From assembly GCA_016987375.1 (NCBI GenBank), contig PJRA01000272.1:1361102-1425101 (forward strand): 64,000 nt of DNA, written 5' to 3'. Positions 23,001 to 34,640 of this stretch are shown here, piece after piece (position 1 is the first letter of the stretch; each line of letters opens with the position of its first letter). The stretch comes from Brachionus koreanus. Taxonomy: Eukaryota; Rotifera; Eurotatoria; Ploima; Brachionidae. Below the pieces are notes generated by a model. The model had not been told where the DNA came from. It searched no databases and worked only from the letters and a program-made list of their open reading frames with translations. Position numbers and translations under genes: made by a program.

Positions 23001-24289
23001 ATATCAAATACATGATTCAAAGCACTGATGAAATTCCTCTTAACTTTGGGTTTTACGCAAAATCAAACAGCTCATCGTCAAAATCAAACGAGTCTTCTTC
23101 ATTTGATTTACCAAAAGAAATCGAGGATCAATTAGTTTCAGGCGCTATGGGTTTGAGGCTTAGCGAGTTTTATGGTGCAACACCAGCTGCAATTGATTCA
23201 TGTCTAAGGGTTGCCGATTTTCATGACGTAACAGCCATTTTGGACATTGATAGCCTGCATGAAACTTACGGAAATGACTATCTCATTAGTTTGATAAAAA
23301 ATCGAGTGGCTGGAGTCGCATTTAATCCTAGTCTTTTCAAGTCTGATTTCTTAAATGAGATTTTAACTCAGATTAACATGATTGGAATATCAGCTTTGAA
23401 TGAATCAGAAAATATAAATTTAGAAAAATATTTTCACGATTTGGGCCTGATAAGTATGGTTTCTTCATCATCATTTGCTCCAAGCAATCGATCTAAGGTA
23501 AAATTATCATTTAGTTTTTTTACTTAGTTTTTTAAAAGATTTTATTAAACCTAGTCAAATATTGAAAATTTAATTAATAAAACTTGGCAAGTAGCTAGTT
23601 ACATGAAAAAAATGGAAAAAATGAATCCGAGAAACGATAATCAAAGAGTGAAACGCTATTTGGCAAAATATACCATTAATCCAGCTGTGTTTAGTGGTTG
23701 CTCTCATGCAGTTGGTAGCATTGAAGTAAATAAAATGGCTGATTTAGTTCTGTGGAGGCCTGAATTTTTTGGTACAAGACCAGAAATTGTAATTAAAGGT
23801 GGTCAAATTGTTACTTCGGAATTAAATAGTTTAGAACGAACAAATCAAGTATTGGGCGTTTGCGGGAAGAGTCCTTGTGCAAATTCAGTTGTTTTCATTT
23901 CAAAAGTTAACCAGTAATTTGTCATGTTTGTTTTTTATAATTCTTGATTTAAGGCTTCTTATGAAATTGGAGCTACAAATACATACGGAATCAGCAAACA
24001 TGTGGAACCTATAAGAGATTGTCGCAGTCTAAATCGAATTCAGCACATGTACCCACCTAACTTTTGTCCAAGAATTAGTTGTAAATCATTTGATTGATAA
24101 GTTTCAGGTAAAAAAAATAAAATTTTTTAAAAAATAGATTCGAGTGCCCATTCCAAAGGAATTTTGAATTATATTGAACATGATACTCAACAAAGCAAGC
24201 AACTTCTACCTCTAAAGCCAGAGATCAAGTCATCTATAGAAAACATTAAAACAACTCAATTTCTCAGTCAAAGGTTTTATCTGTTTTAG
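20100..24289 (+). CDS. Fused gamma-beta-alpha urease homologue lacking all active-site residues (pseudoenzyme)
   Basis: Full-length single-chain urease as in plants and animals, 864 residues (jack bean about 840), from 13 exons: 20100-20225, 20280-20429, 20485-20835, 20886-20963, 21013-21092, 21145-21253, 22262-22363, 22419-22505, 22562-22892, 22944-23497, 23555-23905, 23954-24077, 24138-24289. Every phase fits. The gamma part has [15 protein letters not shown], beta has [14 protein letters not shown], and alpha has [41 protein letters not shown] and the terminal FLSQRFYLF. The nickel site is gone. The two His of the HxH motif are Gly449 and Ser451, the carbamylated Lys is Arg543, the later His ligands are Asp572 and Asn599, and the Asp ligand is Ser647. 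The His next to the Lys is Ser545. About 40 residues of the flap with its catalytic His and Cys are deleted. All these changes lie inside continuous exons, so splicing cannot restore them. It cannot be an active urease. The conserved fold and open frame suggest a structural or binding role. Confidence 0.9.
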
Positions 24290-24350
24290 ATTGAATTTTG
24301 ATTTAAAAATTTGTAAATTTAAATAAATGTTTAAAAAGTTTTTTATTTTT

Positions 24351-24410
24351 TTCAATCTGAAGGAGTATTAGCTCGGTACAGAAAAACAAATAAATAAAAA
24401 AAATAAATCG
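24351..24410 (+). repeat. Short dispersed repeat, LINE-like 3' tail
   Basis: The segment ctgaaggagtattagctcgg followed by tacagaaaaacaaataaataaa recurs at 33886, 63360 and, inverted, 63430. It ends in an A-rich tail, as 3' ends of non-LTR retrotransposons do. Here it sits just past the urease stop codon. Confidence 0.6.
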
Positions 24411-25530
24411 ATTATATGGGTTTCGTTAAATTTAGTACAATCGAATTAAAACTTCTTAAAACTAAAAATAGTTTATAAGCTTTTTTAGCATTAATTTTTG
24501 TTCAATTTTTTTATTTTGTACTAAATTTCACACAACAATTATATGTCATATAAATATTATTGATCAAATAAAATTATAGATTAAATTATAGAAAATATTT
24601 TTTAATTTTTTTAATAATTAAATTGTTTTTTTAATCAGATTTTATTTTTTATTTGAAAACTAATTATTTAAAATGATAACTAAAACTTTTAATTTACGAT
24701 TTATACATTTGATTGAATATTTTTCAAGTTTTGAAAATTTTACTTTTTTTTTTTTGAAAATATTTAGAAAATAAAAATGGCATAAAGATTTTTTTCCCTA
24801 TAATTAAAATCTTTTTCATGTGAATAAAATAGGGTTATTCTATTTTAACATCTAAAAATATAAATAATAAGAAAATATTAAATCTGTAGAAGAATAAAAA
24901 AAATTGAAATTTTATAAAATATTAGTCAATAATTAGTTAATTTATTTAAAAAATATTTTCTTTAATTATTTTGTGTTTTTTAAAAAGCATCTTTAGCCTG
25001 AGCTTTCTTCCACGACATCTATTTAATTCCAATAATTTGAAAGCTAAAATTAAGATTAACAGTAGTCTTCTTTAGCTTTCATTAGGAATTATCTCCACTA
25101 GACGAATGTTTACGTTTTATCCAAAAGCTGATGGCTGACATATGATAAATCATAATTTGTCTTTTATGAATTTCTTTTTACGAACTGCTATTTTTTCTAG
25201 TTTAGCTTCCAAGATGATATGAAAAAATGTCGATACATTTAGTTTAAATTTCAATAATTCTACAGAAAAGATTTTTACAAAATACACTCTAAAACTTAAT
25301 ATATAATTTAAACATTCTATTTTTTAGAATTTATGTACAGTAAAAAAGTATTCATATTTCCAAGATTTTCTTTAATTGCCGAAATTCATATTGAATTTTT
25401 AACTAATTAAATTCTGAAAGTTTTGTTCATTTAGTTTTGCTTGAATAAAGTAATTATGACCAAAAATTTTATTTTCTTCTACAAGAAAATTTTTATTAGA
25501 AAATTTAAAATTTTTTTCAGTTTTTAAAAC
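24411..25530. other. Intergenic, no gene seen
   Basis: AT-rich. A small imperfect inverted repeat around 25024-25095 (gaaagctaaa / tttagctttc) is the only structure noted. Confidence 0.4.
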
Positions 25531-28446
25531 ATGGTCTATGCTGAAGCGAAACGAATAATGATCGCTTATGAGAATAAGCAAGGATCAATTCAATCACTTA
25601 TCGCCCAGAGTAAAAGCCAAGTACTTTTTAATTAAATAATTTTTTATTCAATACATCTTAATTTAAAAAGCACAAAAACTCTCTTACTTGCTTGATAATG
25701 AAGACCATGAGTTACAAAAAACTTCTAAATAAAATAATTAAAAAATCCAAAATGCTTGAAAACGAAAAATTTTTAGGAGATAAACTTGCCCAATTGTTGG
25801 TCTATGATGTATTGTTCGGAATGGGGGTTAGAGGAAAATTCAAAGTATAAAAATTTTTAATTTTATTTAAATTTTACTAATTTTCAAAATAAGAGCGCCG
25901 TAAAGCGAAATTATCAAAGTTTAACTGACGCATGTGAGTATTACATGAAAAAGTACCAAGTAGATAATCGTGACAATCTTCTTAAAATTTTCGATGAAAA
26001 GCAATCTTTTGCCAACAATTCTTCTAATAAACCAAAATATGTTTACATAAATCAACTAAAATTAAAAAAAAAAGAAATTTTAAATAAATTAATTGATGGT
26101 TCATATAAAAAAGTAGATTACGACAAAAAAGACGAAAATTATATGAAATCAAGTCAAAAATACAAAGATCTAATTAATTCTCTAAAAGAAAATGAATTTA
26201 TTAAAGACAATCATGTTAAAAATTTGATAATATTTAAACATGATGCAAAAATAAATAAAAATTATAACCTATTTATCGAAGGACATCTATTACAGATTGA
26301 TAAATCAAGTTGTTTGGTTCCACTAGCTCTCAATCCAGAAATAGATAGTCACGTTATTGATGGTGCAAGCGCTCCAGTAAGTTTACTTATATTTTTCATC
26401 ATTTAATTATTAAAATAATTCAATATTGTTCTTATTAACAAGACAAACATTTCCATAATTATAATGAAGTGTTTTTAAAAACTGTCAGACAAAAATTTAT
26501 TAAATAAGGTCACCATTTTATGAGCTGACAAAATAAAATTTATTAAATAAACTATTTTGAATGGTAAAATCAGCATATAAACTAATTTATTTACAAATAA
26601 AAAAATTTCGGGTTGACAAATTTAATTTAATGTTAAAAAAAAATTAGAATAGTTTTTAAAATTTAAAATCTCAATTTGTTTTGAATTTCAATAATTTTTC
26701 AATTCCTCAAGTTTGCTTAATAATTTTAGAATTATTTTATTATTAAAAATGTAGTTTGGGTTTAAATCTCGGCAGTTTGGAATGGAGCTTAGTCCTTCCT
26801 TTCAGCCGCATGAAATAAAAACATGGCTTTTAGTCATTTAAAAATAATCATGAATATGCAAAAGAAAATTAATTTATGTAGTTCTAACTTAATTTTTCTG
26901 TTTAAATTAAGTAAGTTTATATTTATATATTCTGTTTAATATTAATTTTTTTATTTAGATAATCTTTCAAGTCTTCCCGATACATGAGAATGTAGTCTTT
27001 ATTTTCGTTTGAACTCAAAAAAAGTGTTTATTGGATTATTTTTTGATTATGTCCTTTTTTTCTATTTCTTCGTAAAATTCAGATTCATAGATTAGTTAGT
27101 TTACAATTTGGTTAATGCCTGCAAATATCCAAAAAAAAACAAATTTTATTTTTTTTACCAAATGACGTAAAATTATTATTGTATATAAAACAGGCACAGT
27201 AAGGTCTTTTAAAAGAAAGGAATTAATCTAATCTCAGTAAGATATAAACAAGACAACAAAGATATGTCAAAAAACCTAACTTAAGAACAACTGTAATTTT
27301 TTCGTTTTTGCTGTTTCTCTTTTCGATAGTAAATTTTATTTTTGTCATTAAATGCTAAATAATATTAAATGTCATTTTTATAAAACAATAATTTTAATTT
27401 TAAGGGTTAGTCAAAAAATTTTGCGTTTTTTGTTTAAAAAAAAAAAAAAGCAAAAGTTAGCTAATCTTCAAAATTTAAGCCATCATTCTTGATAGCCTTT
27501 TGCCATCTATCAGAAAGTAGTTTTAAAAATGCAAAATTTTATGACAACATAATAATTCTTAAGACCAGATTTTTTTCAAATCGAGCTATCAAATATTGGA
27601 CTATTGCCAAGATATTAAAAATTTAAGAAACAATTATTAATTTAATTATTTTAAAATCTAAAACTAAATAAAATTCTTTATAAAAAATAATTTTTTTTCC
27701 TCTAATTAATTAAATTTAATCTTAAAGGGCAACAAGACAATTTTATTATCGAACATTTTAAAAAATACTGGGTACTATATTTAAATATTTAAAAATAATG
27801 AACTTTTCTAAAAATTTTATTGCAAAGACTGATTCATGCGTTCGATATTGATGATGTAAGAGTTAAGACAATGCAAAATAATCTAAAACAACACAATGTT
27901 ACAAATGTTAGGTTGAAATGCATGGACTTTTTGCAAACCGAAATTCATAAATATGATAGAGTTAGCCATATAATGTTAGATGTTCCGTGTAGCGGAAGTG
28001 GAATGACAAATCGTTTTAAATTTGGTGATACCGATCTGGAAAATATAAAAGATGATAAAAGATTATGGAAATTGGAAGCTTTACAGAGAAGAATGCTACT
28101 TCATGCTATGTCATTTTTAAACGTAACTCGAATTGTGTACTCTACATGTTCAATTCATCAGGAAGAAAACGAAAATGTGGTACGGTATGCTTTAAAAAAT
28201 TGTGATGACAGATTTAAGCTAATTAATATATTTGCTGATAAATGGAATTACGGACGAGGTATATGTTTAGATGAAAAAGATAAAAATGATTTTCACTTAG
28301 ATTATTGCATTCGCACTTGCTTTGAAAGCAATTTTACAAATGGTTTCTTTATTGCATGCTTTGAATTAAGCCAAGATATTGATCAAAATTCTTTTTCCAC
28401 AATGGATAAGGAACAAACAATTGAAGACGAAATAAATGAAACTTAA
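25531..28446 (+). CDS. NSUN5: 28S rRNA (cytosine-C5) methyltransferase NSUN5
   Basis: SAM-dependent methyltransferase that makes m5C in large-subunit rRNA (family knowledge). Exons 25531-25620, 25671-25844, 25894-26376, 27728-27771 and 27828-28446 encode 469 residues (human about 430-466). The N terminus (KQGSIQSLI) and LAQLLVYDVLFG match NSUN5 rather than other NSUNs. SAM-binding motif I spans the third intron and reads DGASAPGNKT, against the usual DACAAPGNKT. The Asp motif is HAFDID. The catalytic cysteines are in DVPCSGSG and in VYSTCS, both intact. The end FTNGFFIACFE matches the family's SGFFVAV motif. Intron 3 is long (1.35 kb) and holds a mariner relic, and exon 4 is only 44 bp. The enzyme looks functional, with an altered motif I. 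Confidence 0.93.
27461..27535 (-). mobile_element. Relic of a mariner-type transposase C terminus
   Basis: On the minus strand one frame reads LLSDRWQKAIKNDGLNFED then stop, which fits the RWQKxIxxxGxYF end of mariner transposases. It lies inside NSUN5 intron 3. No longer frame remains. Confidence 0.65.
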
Positions 28447-29401
28447 TTTTTTATTAATAAAATTTTAAATTAATACATTTTTTATTTACGATTTAACTTT
28501 TAAAATAAGTAAAAGCTTATAGAAAAAAATTACCAAAACGACCATATTTTTTTAAATGGTAACGGAGCAAAAATATACAAGTCACCAACAATATGCGAAG
28601 AATTTTCTTTTTTGGGTTAAAAGTAAAGTTTTTAAAAAAATTTCATTAAAAAATTAATTTTAAATAAGTTTTTCAAGAATACTAATTTTTATTTTATATT
28701 CAATTTTGATGATTTATGCTATTTTTTAAAATAAAAAGTATAAAATAAAAATTTGGATCATTTAGTTGAAATAAGGAAAATTAAAAGACTAGTATGTACA
28801 GGATAGAATGGAATGGCCTTGTACTCTATCAAGAGTATTAGTATTAGGTAGAAGAAGATGAATATACCTAAAAATTATTATCAAAACTTCTACTATTTTT
28901 TAATTTTCTAAAAATTACACTTTATACATGTTTAATAAATAAAAATAAAAAAGAAACTTTAAAAGTGTATTTGTCGGATTAGAATATTGATGTATTTATT
29001 TTAATTAATTGCTAAATCTAAGCTTCAATTCTGCTAATAGTTAGTATTTTATAAATTTTTAAAAGTATCCTTAATTGAAATTTTTGTTAAATTTAGCCTT
29101 TATTTTTGAGACGATTAATTTTTTTTTTCTTAAAATAAACCATTAATATAAACTATTTAATTGAAGCAAAAAATTTTGGTAATTTTAACTAATCTCGATT
29201 AATAATTTAAAGAAGATTATTTAAAAAAATCATATGGAAAATTATTAGAGCTAATTAACTTTTGAAATTTTAATGAATAATTGGACATAATCTAAAACTA
29301 CTCTAAATCAAAAAGATCGTACGTTTAAACATTATTTAAAGCGGATACTTTTCCTAAGAAAATCAAAATCTAAGTTAGAAAACAACAAAAAAAACTCGAA
29401 A
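28447..29401. other. Intergenic, no gene seen
   Basis: AT-rich DNA between NSUN5 and the chitin-binding gene. No exon or repeat family recognised. Confidence 0.4.
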
Positions 29402-30983
29402 ATGTTTTTTAAAATATTACTATTAGTAATTGTCTTTACAACAGCTCATTCACATTTGATCGAAAGTCCTCTAGGTGAAGAGGATGTATGCAATTTTCAA
29501 GATCGCAGGCTAGCAGAGTCGGTCAGACTCGTTAGATCAAAATACAATTGTCGAGTCTACTATGTATGTGCCTTTTACAAGCAGTATTCTCTTATTTGTG
29601 CCGAAGGTCTTTACTTCGACCAAGATTCAAATTCTTGTAATTATCAAGAAATAGTAAAATGCAAATTAGCTTCGGATGACTTGACATTGCAAGAAAATTC
29701 AATTTACCAACTTGAAAAAAATCAAGATTCTTTGAATCAAAGCAATCAAACCGAAATCGAATTGCCCGATTTTTATTTTAATCAAACTAATTTTGTAGCC
29801 AACGAAACGGACGATATTTATTCAACAACAAATTTTAATGAAATGATGAATAATTTGACTGATGTGGACTTTATAAATGAAACAAATTTGACGTCAATTG
29901 AATCAGAAAAAATCAATACAACTCCATTACAAACAACATCCACTTCTATCATTCAAACTCAAACACTTGCTGATTTAAATAACTGGTGGCATGGTCCAAG
30001 TGACTGCATTCAAGGATTTAAACATAGAATAGCTCATAAAAATAATTGTGCATTATATTATGAATGTACTGAAAAAGGTGACAAAATCATTAAATCATGT
30101 CCATATCCTTTACAGTATGACGAAATGCTTAATGAATGCAGATTTTATGATTTGATTGAATGTGGCACTAGAAAACAAGCCAAAGATTTATGTAATATTT
30201 ACAAAAAAATATAAAATATTATTTTGATTTAAAAAAATATAAATCTTAGGTGATTATCAAACAAATACTTCAATTCCAAGTTCAATTCCTTGCAATAGAT
30301 ATCCAAGCTGTAAGGGTTTAAGTGATGGCCTTTATCCATCAAATGATTGCAAACATTACTTTCAATGTAAAGATGAAAGAACACTAAGGATTTACAGTTG
30401 CCCTAGGGACAAAAAAACAGGCACTCAATTAAAGTTTAATTATCTAACAAAAAGATGTGATTTTCTCGAAAATGTGTCTTTCAACTGCGGAGGATCTGCT
30501 ATTCCGATAGATATATACAGTAATCTTGTTCATGATATGATAAGTATTATATATAAATTTTATTAAAATTAAGCAAACAAAATGGCATGCCCAAGTAAAC
30601 AGAAAATGGAAGATGAACAGCTTAGTTTGGAGATTCGTGATGTTTATTTTTCTCATCCAAGTGAATGTCATTTGTATGTTACATGCGATAATCAAGGAAA
30701 TATGTCAATTTTAGAATGTTTTAATGGTACTCATTTTTCACCGCATTATCAAAGCTGTGTTCATCCATCAGTTGTCAACTGTAAAAAATTTCCAATGGTC
30801 AAAGTTCAAAAAATATTTTCTTTAAAGAAACTCTTTGTTGAACCGAAAATAAAATTGGGATTTATTAATAAAACATCTGAAATGTTGTTTTACACAGGGC
30901 CAGTTCTAACAACACCATCAGTCAAACTAAATACTACTATAGATATGGAATCAAGCAATAATTCTAATTCAACTTTATTCTAA
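29402..30983 (+). CDS. Secreted protein with four chitin-binding type-2 (peritrophin-A/CBM14) domains
   Basis: Three exons (29402-30191, 30250-30519, 30574-30983) encode 489 residues. A signal peptide covers about residues 1-17 (MFFKILLLVIVFTTAHS). Four six-cysteine CBM14-like modules follow, with the usual aromatic next to the third cysteine (CRVYYVC, CALYYEC, CKHYFQC, CHLYVTC). Between modules 1 and 2 lies a Thr/Asn-rich linker with many NxS/T sequons (NQT, NET, NLT), likely heavily glycosylated. No enzyme domain is present. The C-terminal tail is Ser/Asn-rich with no clear membrane anchor. Such proteins bind chitin in cuticle, jaw, gut lining or egg shell; which one here is not shown. Modules 1-2 sit on exon 1, module 3 on exon 2 and module 4 on exon 3. 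A reading without splicing would stop at 30214. Confidence 0.87.
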
Positions 30984-31440
30984 TTTTTTTTCAATTTTCT
31001 TTTAATTTTCTTACAATTGCTGTTAAACAGCATATTCAATTCTCAACTAGAAAAAATTCAAATTATTTAATAAAACATAAATTAAATGTGTTTTTTTTAA
31101 TTATTCAAATTTTAGAGAATATTTTTTTGCTTAGAAAATAGTTAAGCAAAAGAGGATGTTGTATTTAGGGATTTTCGGTCCCCAAATTTAAGAAATCGTA
31201 ATTAAAAAATCAATAGCTCATTTTGAAGCTTTTCTTACCTGAATTAAAAAAACTATAGATTGGCGTCATGCTGATCTTTATCTTGAAAGAAGACTCTTAA
31301 ACGTCCAACTTAAACTAAATGATATGATAAAATAAATGAAAATACTTGAGTATGGAAATTTTTTTAAATAAATTTTTCATTAAATAATCATTTTTCGACC
31401 AATCAGTAGTAAAAATTGGGGAGTATATAGTAGAATAAAA
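30984..31440. other. Intergenic, no gene seen
   Basis: 3' flank of the chitin-binding gene. The region around 31240-31320 may belong to the LINE fragment that follows. Confidence 0.35.
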
Positions 31441-31860
31441 ATGATCAAATACAAGGGACTAATTAGACCAGTTTTCGACTATGTTCCTTTTGCTACATTA
31501 GTCATGTCCAAGAAAAATCAAAATTTGTTAGGTATACAACGAAAAGCCATAAAATACTCCTACAACAAACCTAGAGACACCAAAACAATTGAAATTTATA
31601 AGTTAGTAAATCTTGAACTAGCCATGATTCTAATTCAATAAGATATACAATCTAGCACAAAACATTAATGAGGGTGTCCTATACAAAATCAGAGCCATTT
31701 TTTGGTTTCAAGAACAGTAAAGAAATGTCAAGTAGCAGATATTTCAAACTGGGCCCGGACAACAGTCTCTTCCTAGATATGGAAAAATATATCAATGAAA
31801 AATTCGATACAAATTCAAATGAAGTTATAAGAAAACAATGATGGGCTAAAAGAGATTATT
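31441..31860 (+). mobile_element. Fragment of a non-LTR retrotransposon (LINE), RT C-terminal region
   Basis: A 66-codon open frame has YKGLIRPVFDYVPFA and NLLGIQRKAIKY, the pattern YxxLIRPxxEYAxxxW...LExIQRRAxK found just after the palm of LINE reverse transcriptases. It is followed by frame-shifted remains. The core catalytic FADD region is absent. Confidence 0.6.
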
Positions 31861-32149
31861 ATCTTAAGAGATTATAAGTCCAATGTCACTAAACTTTATT
31901 AAGTCAAGTCAATTTTTGACTAACTAAGCAAATCTTGTCTTTTGTATGTTGAATTATATCCTTCAAAACCAATTAAGCATTAAGTTTAGACATTAATTTT
32001 TAAAGTGAAATCAATTATTTTCGTGAAAGAGGCATGGCTAGATAATTTTTTGCTCATTTTAAAAGCTGAAAAAAAACTTGAAAAAAATTATCTTTTATTC
32101 ATATTTTGATATTTTAATTAAATAAAGATGTCATTTTTGAAGATACCAG

Positions 32150-32650
32150 TCATTTAAAATTGACTGGCATGTACGGCTGCCTCTAGGAATGAAAATTTTT
32201 TTGTTGACAGAATAGTTTGTGTTCTAGCTACTGATTGAAATAAATGGAGTTCTGTACAATTATTACAACATATAACAGAATTTTTATGACTACAAATTGA
32301 TTTTGGCAAATCAATATAAATAGATTGAGATTCTTCAGATTTGCTTCTTTTAAAAAAATTTTAACTTTATCTGAGATCTTATTCTTAATCAGCAGAAAAT
32401 TCATTTTCCCAAATGTCTTCTATAATTGTTTCCTGGGTGTTTAAAAAACAAGGACTTGATGTTTCAACTAGAAGTTAATCAGGAACAATTGTAGAAGATT
32501 TATATTCATTATTTTTATTTGTTTTAATTTTGACAAAAAAAATACTTTATTACAGCAATAATTACAAATCAGGTCATTTTTGGATAAGATAACTTTAGAT
32601 TTGAATAAATTGGCGATTTCATTTAATGAAAATCAAAAATAACGATTGCG
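32150..32650 (-). mobile_element. Possible DDE-transposon relic with Cys-rich segment
   Basis: On the minus strand broken frames read LPKSICSHKNSVICC and, after a gap, FSFLEAAVHASQF. This recalls the SH..C.VC ... FIP.G.R.C..H region found ahead of DDE nuclease domains in invertebrate transposons. Frameshifts and stops are frequent. The assignment is tentative. Confidence 0.3.
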
Positions 32651-33017
32651 AGACAACTCTTCAAATCTAACTTGATTGCATTTTAGACATTTTTTTGAGA
32701 GTCTTTCATTAGTTTTTCACATTTTTAAGCTTGAGTTGTTTTGTATTTTTTCAAATTTTTAAGAAATTAAAAAAAATTCTAATTTGTATTTTTAACTACA
32801 ATCACATAATTATCTTAAGAGTTTTTCAATTTTTTTAATTTCTAACATTAGCTTGGTTTACTTTTAGAAAATTAAAAAAATTCATTTTGAAAATAATGCC
32901 ACCAGTTTAAAATGAGAGCGAAGTTTACATATTTTTCTAACATCTATTTAATAATAATAATAATAGTTAATATTCTACGGTCAAGTTTAGTTTAACTAAA
33001 CTGACAAAGCAGGAAGA

Positions 33018-33590
33018 CTAACATAATCCCACTATAGCAGACTTTTCGTTTTTTTTGTCTCTACCGACATTGTNNNNNNNNNNNNNNNNNNNNNNNNNNN
33101 NNNNNNNNNNNNNNNNNNNNNNNNNNNNNNNNNNNNNNNNNNNNNNNNNNNNNNNNNNNNNNNNNNNNNNNNNNNNNNNNNNNNNNNNNNNNNNNNNTCT
33201 TGACTCATAGTTCAAACTTCTTATTTGTGGAACAAGTTTCTTTGCTCTTCTTTGTACTTGTTCAAGTCTAAATATATCCTTCTTCAAATATGAATTCCAG
33301 GCAGGTGCACAGTATTCTAGATGCCGTCTAACATATGTTTTATAAAGTTGCAAAAACGATTGAGCATCCCAATACACGAACGTTTTCTTGAGCATACCAA
33401 TCATGTTGTTAGCTTTTTAAACGCAAATGTCAATTTGATTATTCCATTTGAGTTTATTGTTCACCATTACACCAACATCGGGCTCAGGAGTAGTCTCAGC
33501 TAATTCAACTCTCAAATCATTAGCATTTAACATTGAGATTTTTTGCTTAGCAATCTTTGAGTTGCCAATACATCCTTCTTTTAAATCCTA
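33018..33590 (-). mobile_element. LINE reverse-transcriptase C-terminal fragment, interrupted by a gap
   Basis: On the minus strand the sequence reads DVGVMVNNKLKWNNQI, then NMIGMLKKTFVYW, YVRRHLEYCAPAWNSYLKKD and LEQVQRRAKKLVPQ. This is the classic region after the RT palm in jockey/CR1-type LINEs. One stop (near 33417) breaks the first part, and N bases remove 33074-33197. A related copy on the plus strand is at 57585. Confidence 0.85.
33074..33197. other. Assembly gap (124 N)
   Basis: A run of N inside a LINE copy, consistent with a repeat that could not be assembled. Confidence 0.99.
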
Positions 33591-33937
33591 TAAATTACAA
33601 GTTAATCATAAAATAATTCAAAACTTGATACAAATGTGGAGACAATCAGGAGTTGGTTATAACTCACTTAGAAAAACTAATAAATTAAGAATCAAACATC
33701 TAAATACAGTCGTCGAGACCCAATTTAACAAAAAGCTCTTTAAACAATTTAACTAATTTAACATATTACGATATAACTAGCAATACAAAAAGAAATAAAA
33801 ACTATCTAACGAAAAATTGATAAAATTAGCTTACTTTAAAAGACTGCTTAATCGTTTTAATTGATTTTTTTTAGCTTTTTTTTTAATCTGAAGAGCATTA
33901 GCTATGTACATACAACAAATAAATAAAAAATAAATAT
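33591..33937 (+). repeat. LINE 3' end, plus-strand fragment with A-rich tail
   Basis: A short frame (IQNLIQMWRQSGVGYN ... stop near 33756) is followed by the dispersed tail also seen at 24351 (here ctgaagagcattagcta then acaaataaataaa). The tail match is clear. The coding assignment is weak. Confidence 0.45.
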
Positions 33938-34379
33938 TTTGTCAAATATAATTGATAAAATTAAAAAGATAAACAACGAGTAATTATGTATTTATTTTTT
34001 TATTTATTTAATGTTCAGAAAATTAATTTTATAAATTAAAATAATAATAAAACAAAATTTAAAAAAAAAACATTTATAATTTGTTTATTTACATTTACAT
34101 TTAAAAAATTTAATATGTGTAAAAACTCTGTAATTGTGCGAAATAGATTTTGCATTAGAAAATTATTATAATTAAATTGCAGAGTCTTTGCACAGAGTAA
34201 ATTTTGGTGATACATATCTTATACTGTATGTTGCAAAAGTTCAGAAATTTTATTAAGTAAACTAGATAATTATTTTTACTCATATAATAGGCGGGAAAAA
34301 TTTTTATTTGTCATCAATCGAAAATCATAAAAGCTAAAAATAAAATTATCCGAAAAAAAAAATTCCAGAAAAAACTCCT

Positions 34380-34640
34380 TTTGGCATTGATTCCAACTAA
34401 TTTTTGTACGTACTCAGTCCGAATCTTTAACCATTCTTAAAGCTATTGTATTAAACCTCTTTTAAATGCTCAATTGAGGTAACTTTAGGAGGAGTTTAAT
34501 GATAAGAGATTGTTTTTTAAGGTGTTGATGTAGACAAATTGATAAATTTTTTCTGTATAAATGTTACATATACAAGTGCCTTTGTAAGAAATGCATTTCT
34601 AAATACCTGCTGAACCTCCACCGATTTGTAGCCTTGGTAT
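34380..34640 (-). mobile_element. Relic of a Tc1-like transposase
   Basis: Minus-strand frame reads GGGSAGI, stop, KCISYKGTC and INTLKNNLL, matching the GGGSIMVWGCISYKGTG...YIxxLxxNLL region of Tc1 transposases before the second Asp. The last part is frameshifted. Flanks at 34190-34235 resemble bases 5-50 of the window and may belong to the same repeat. Confidence 0.7.

Noticed and set aside
20100..24289. Urease as bacterial contamination or recent horizontal transfer
   Set aside because: It has 12 introns of the local type, the fused single-chain architecture of eukaryotes, local base composition, and host genes on both sides.
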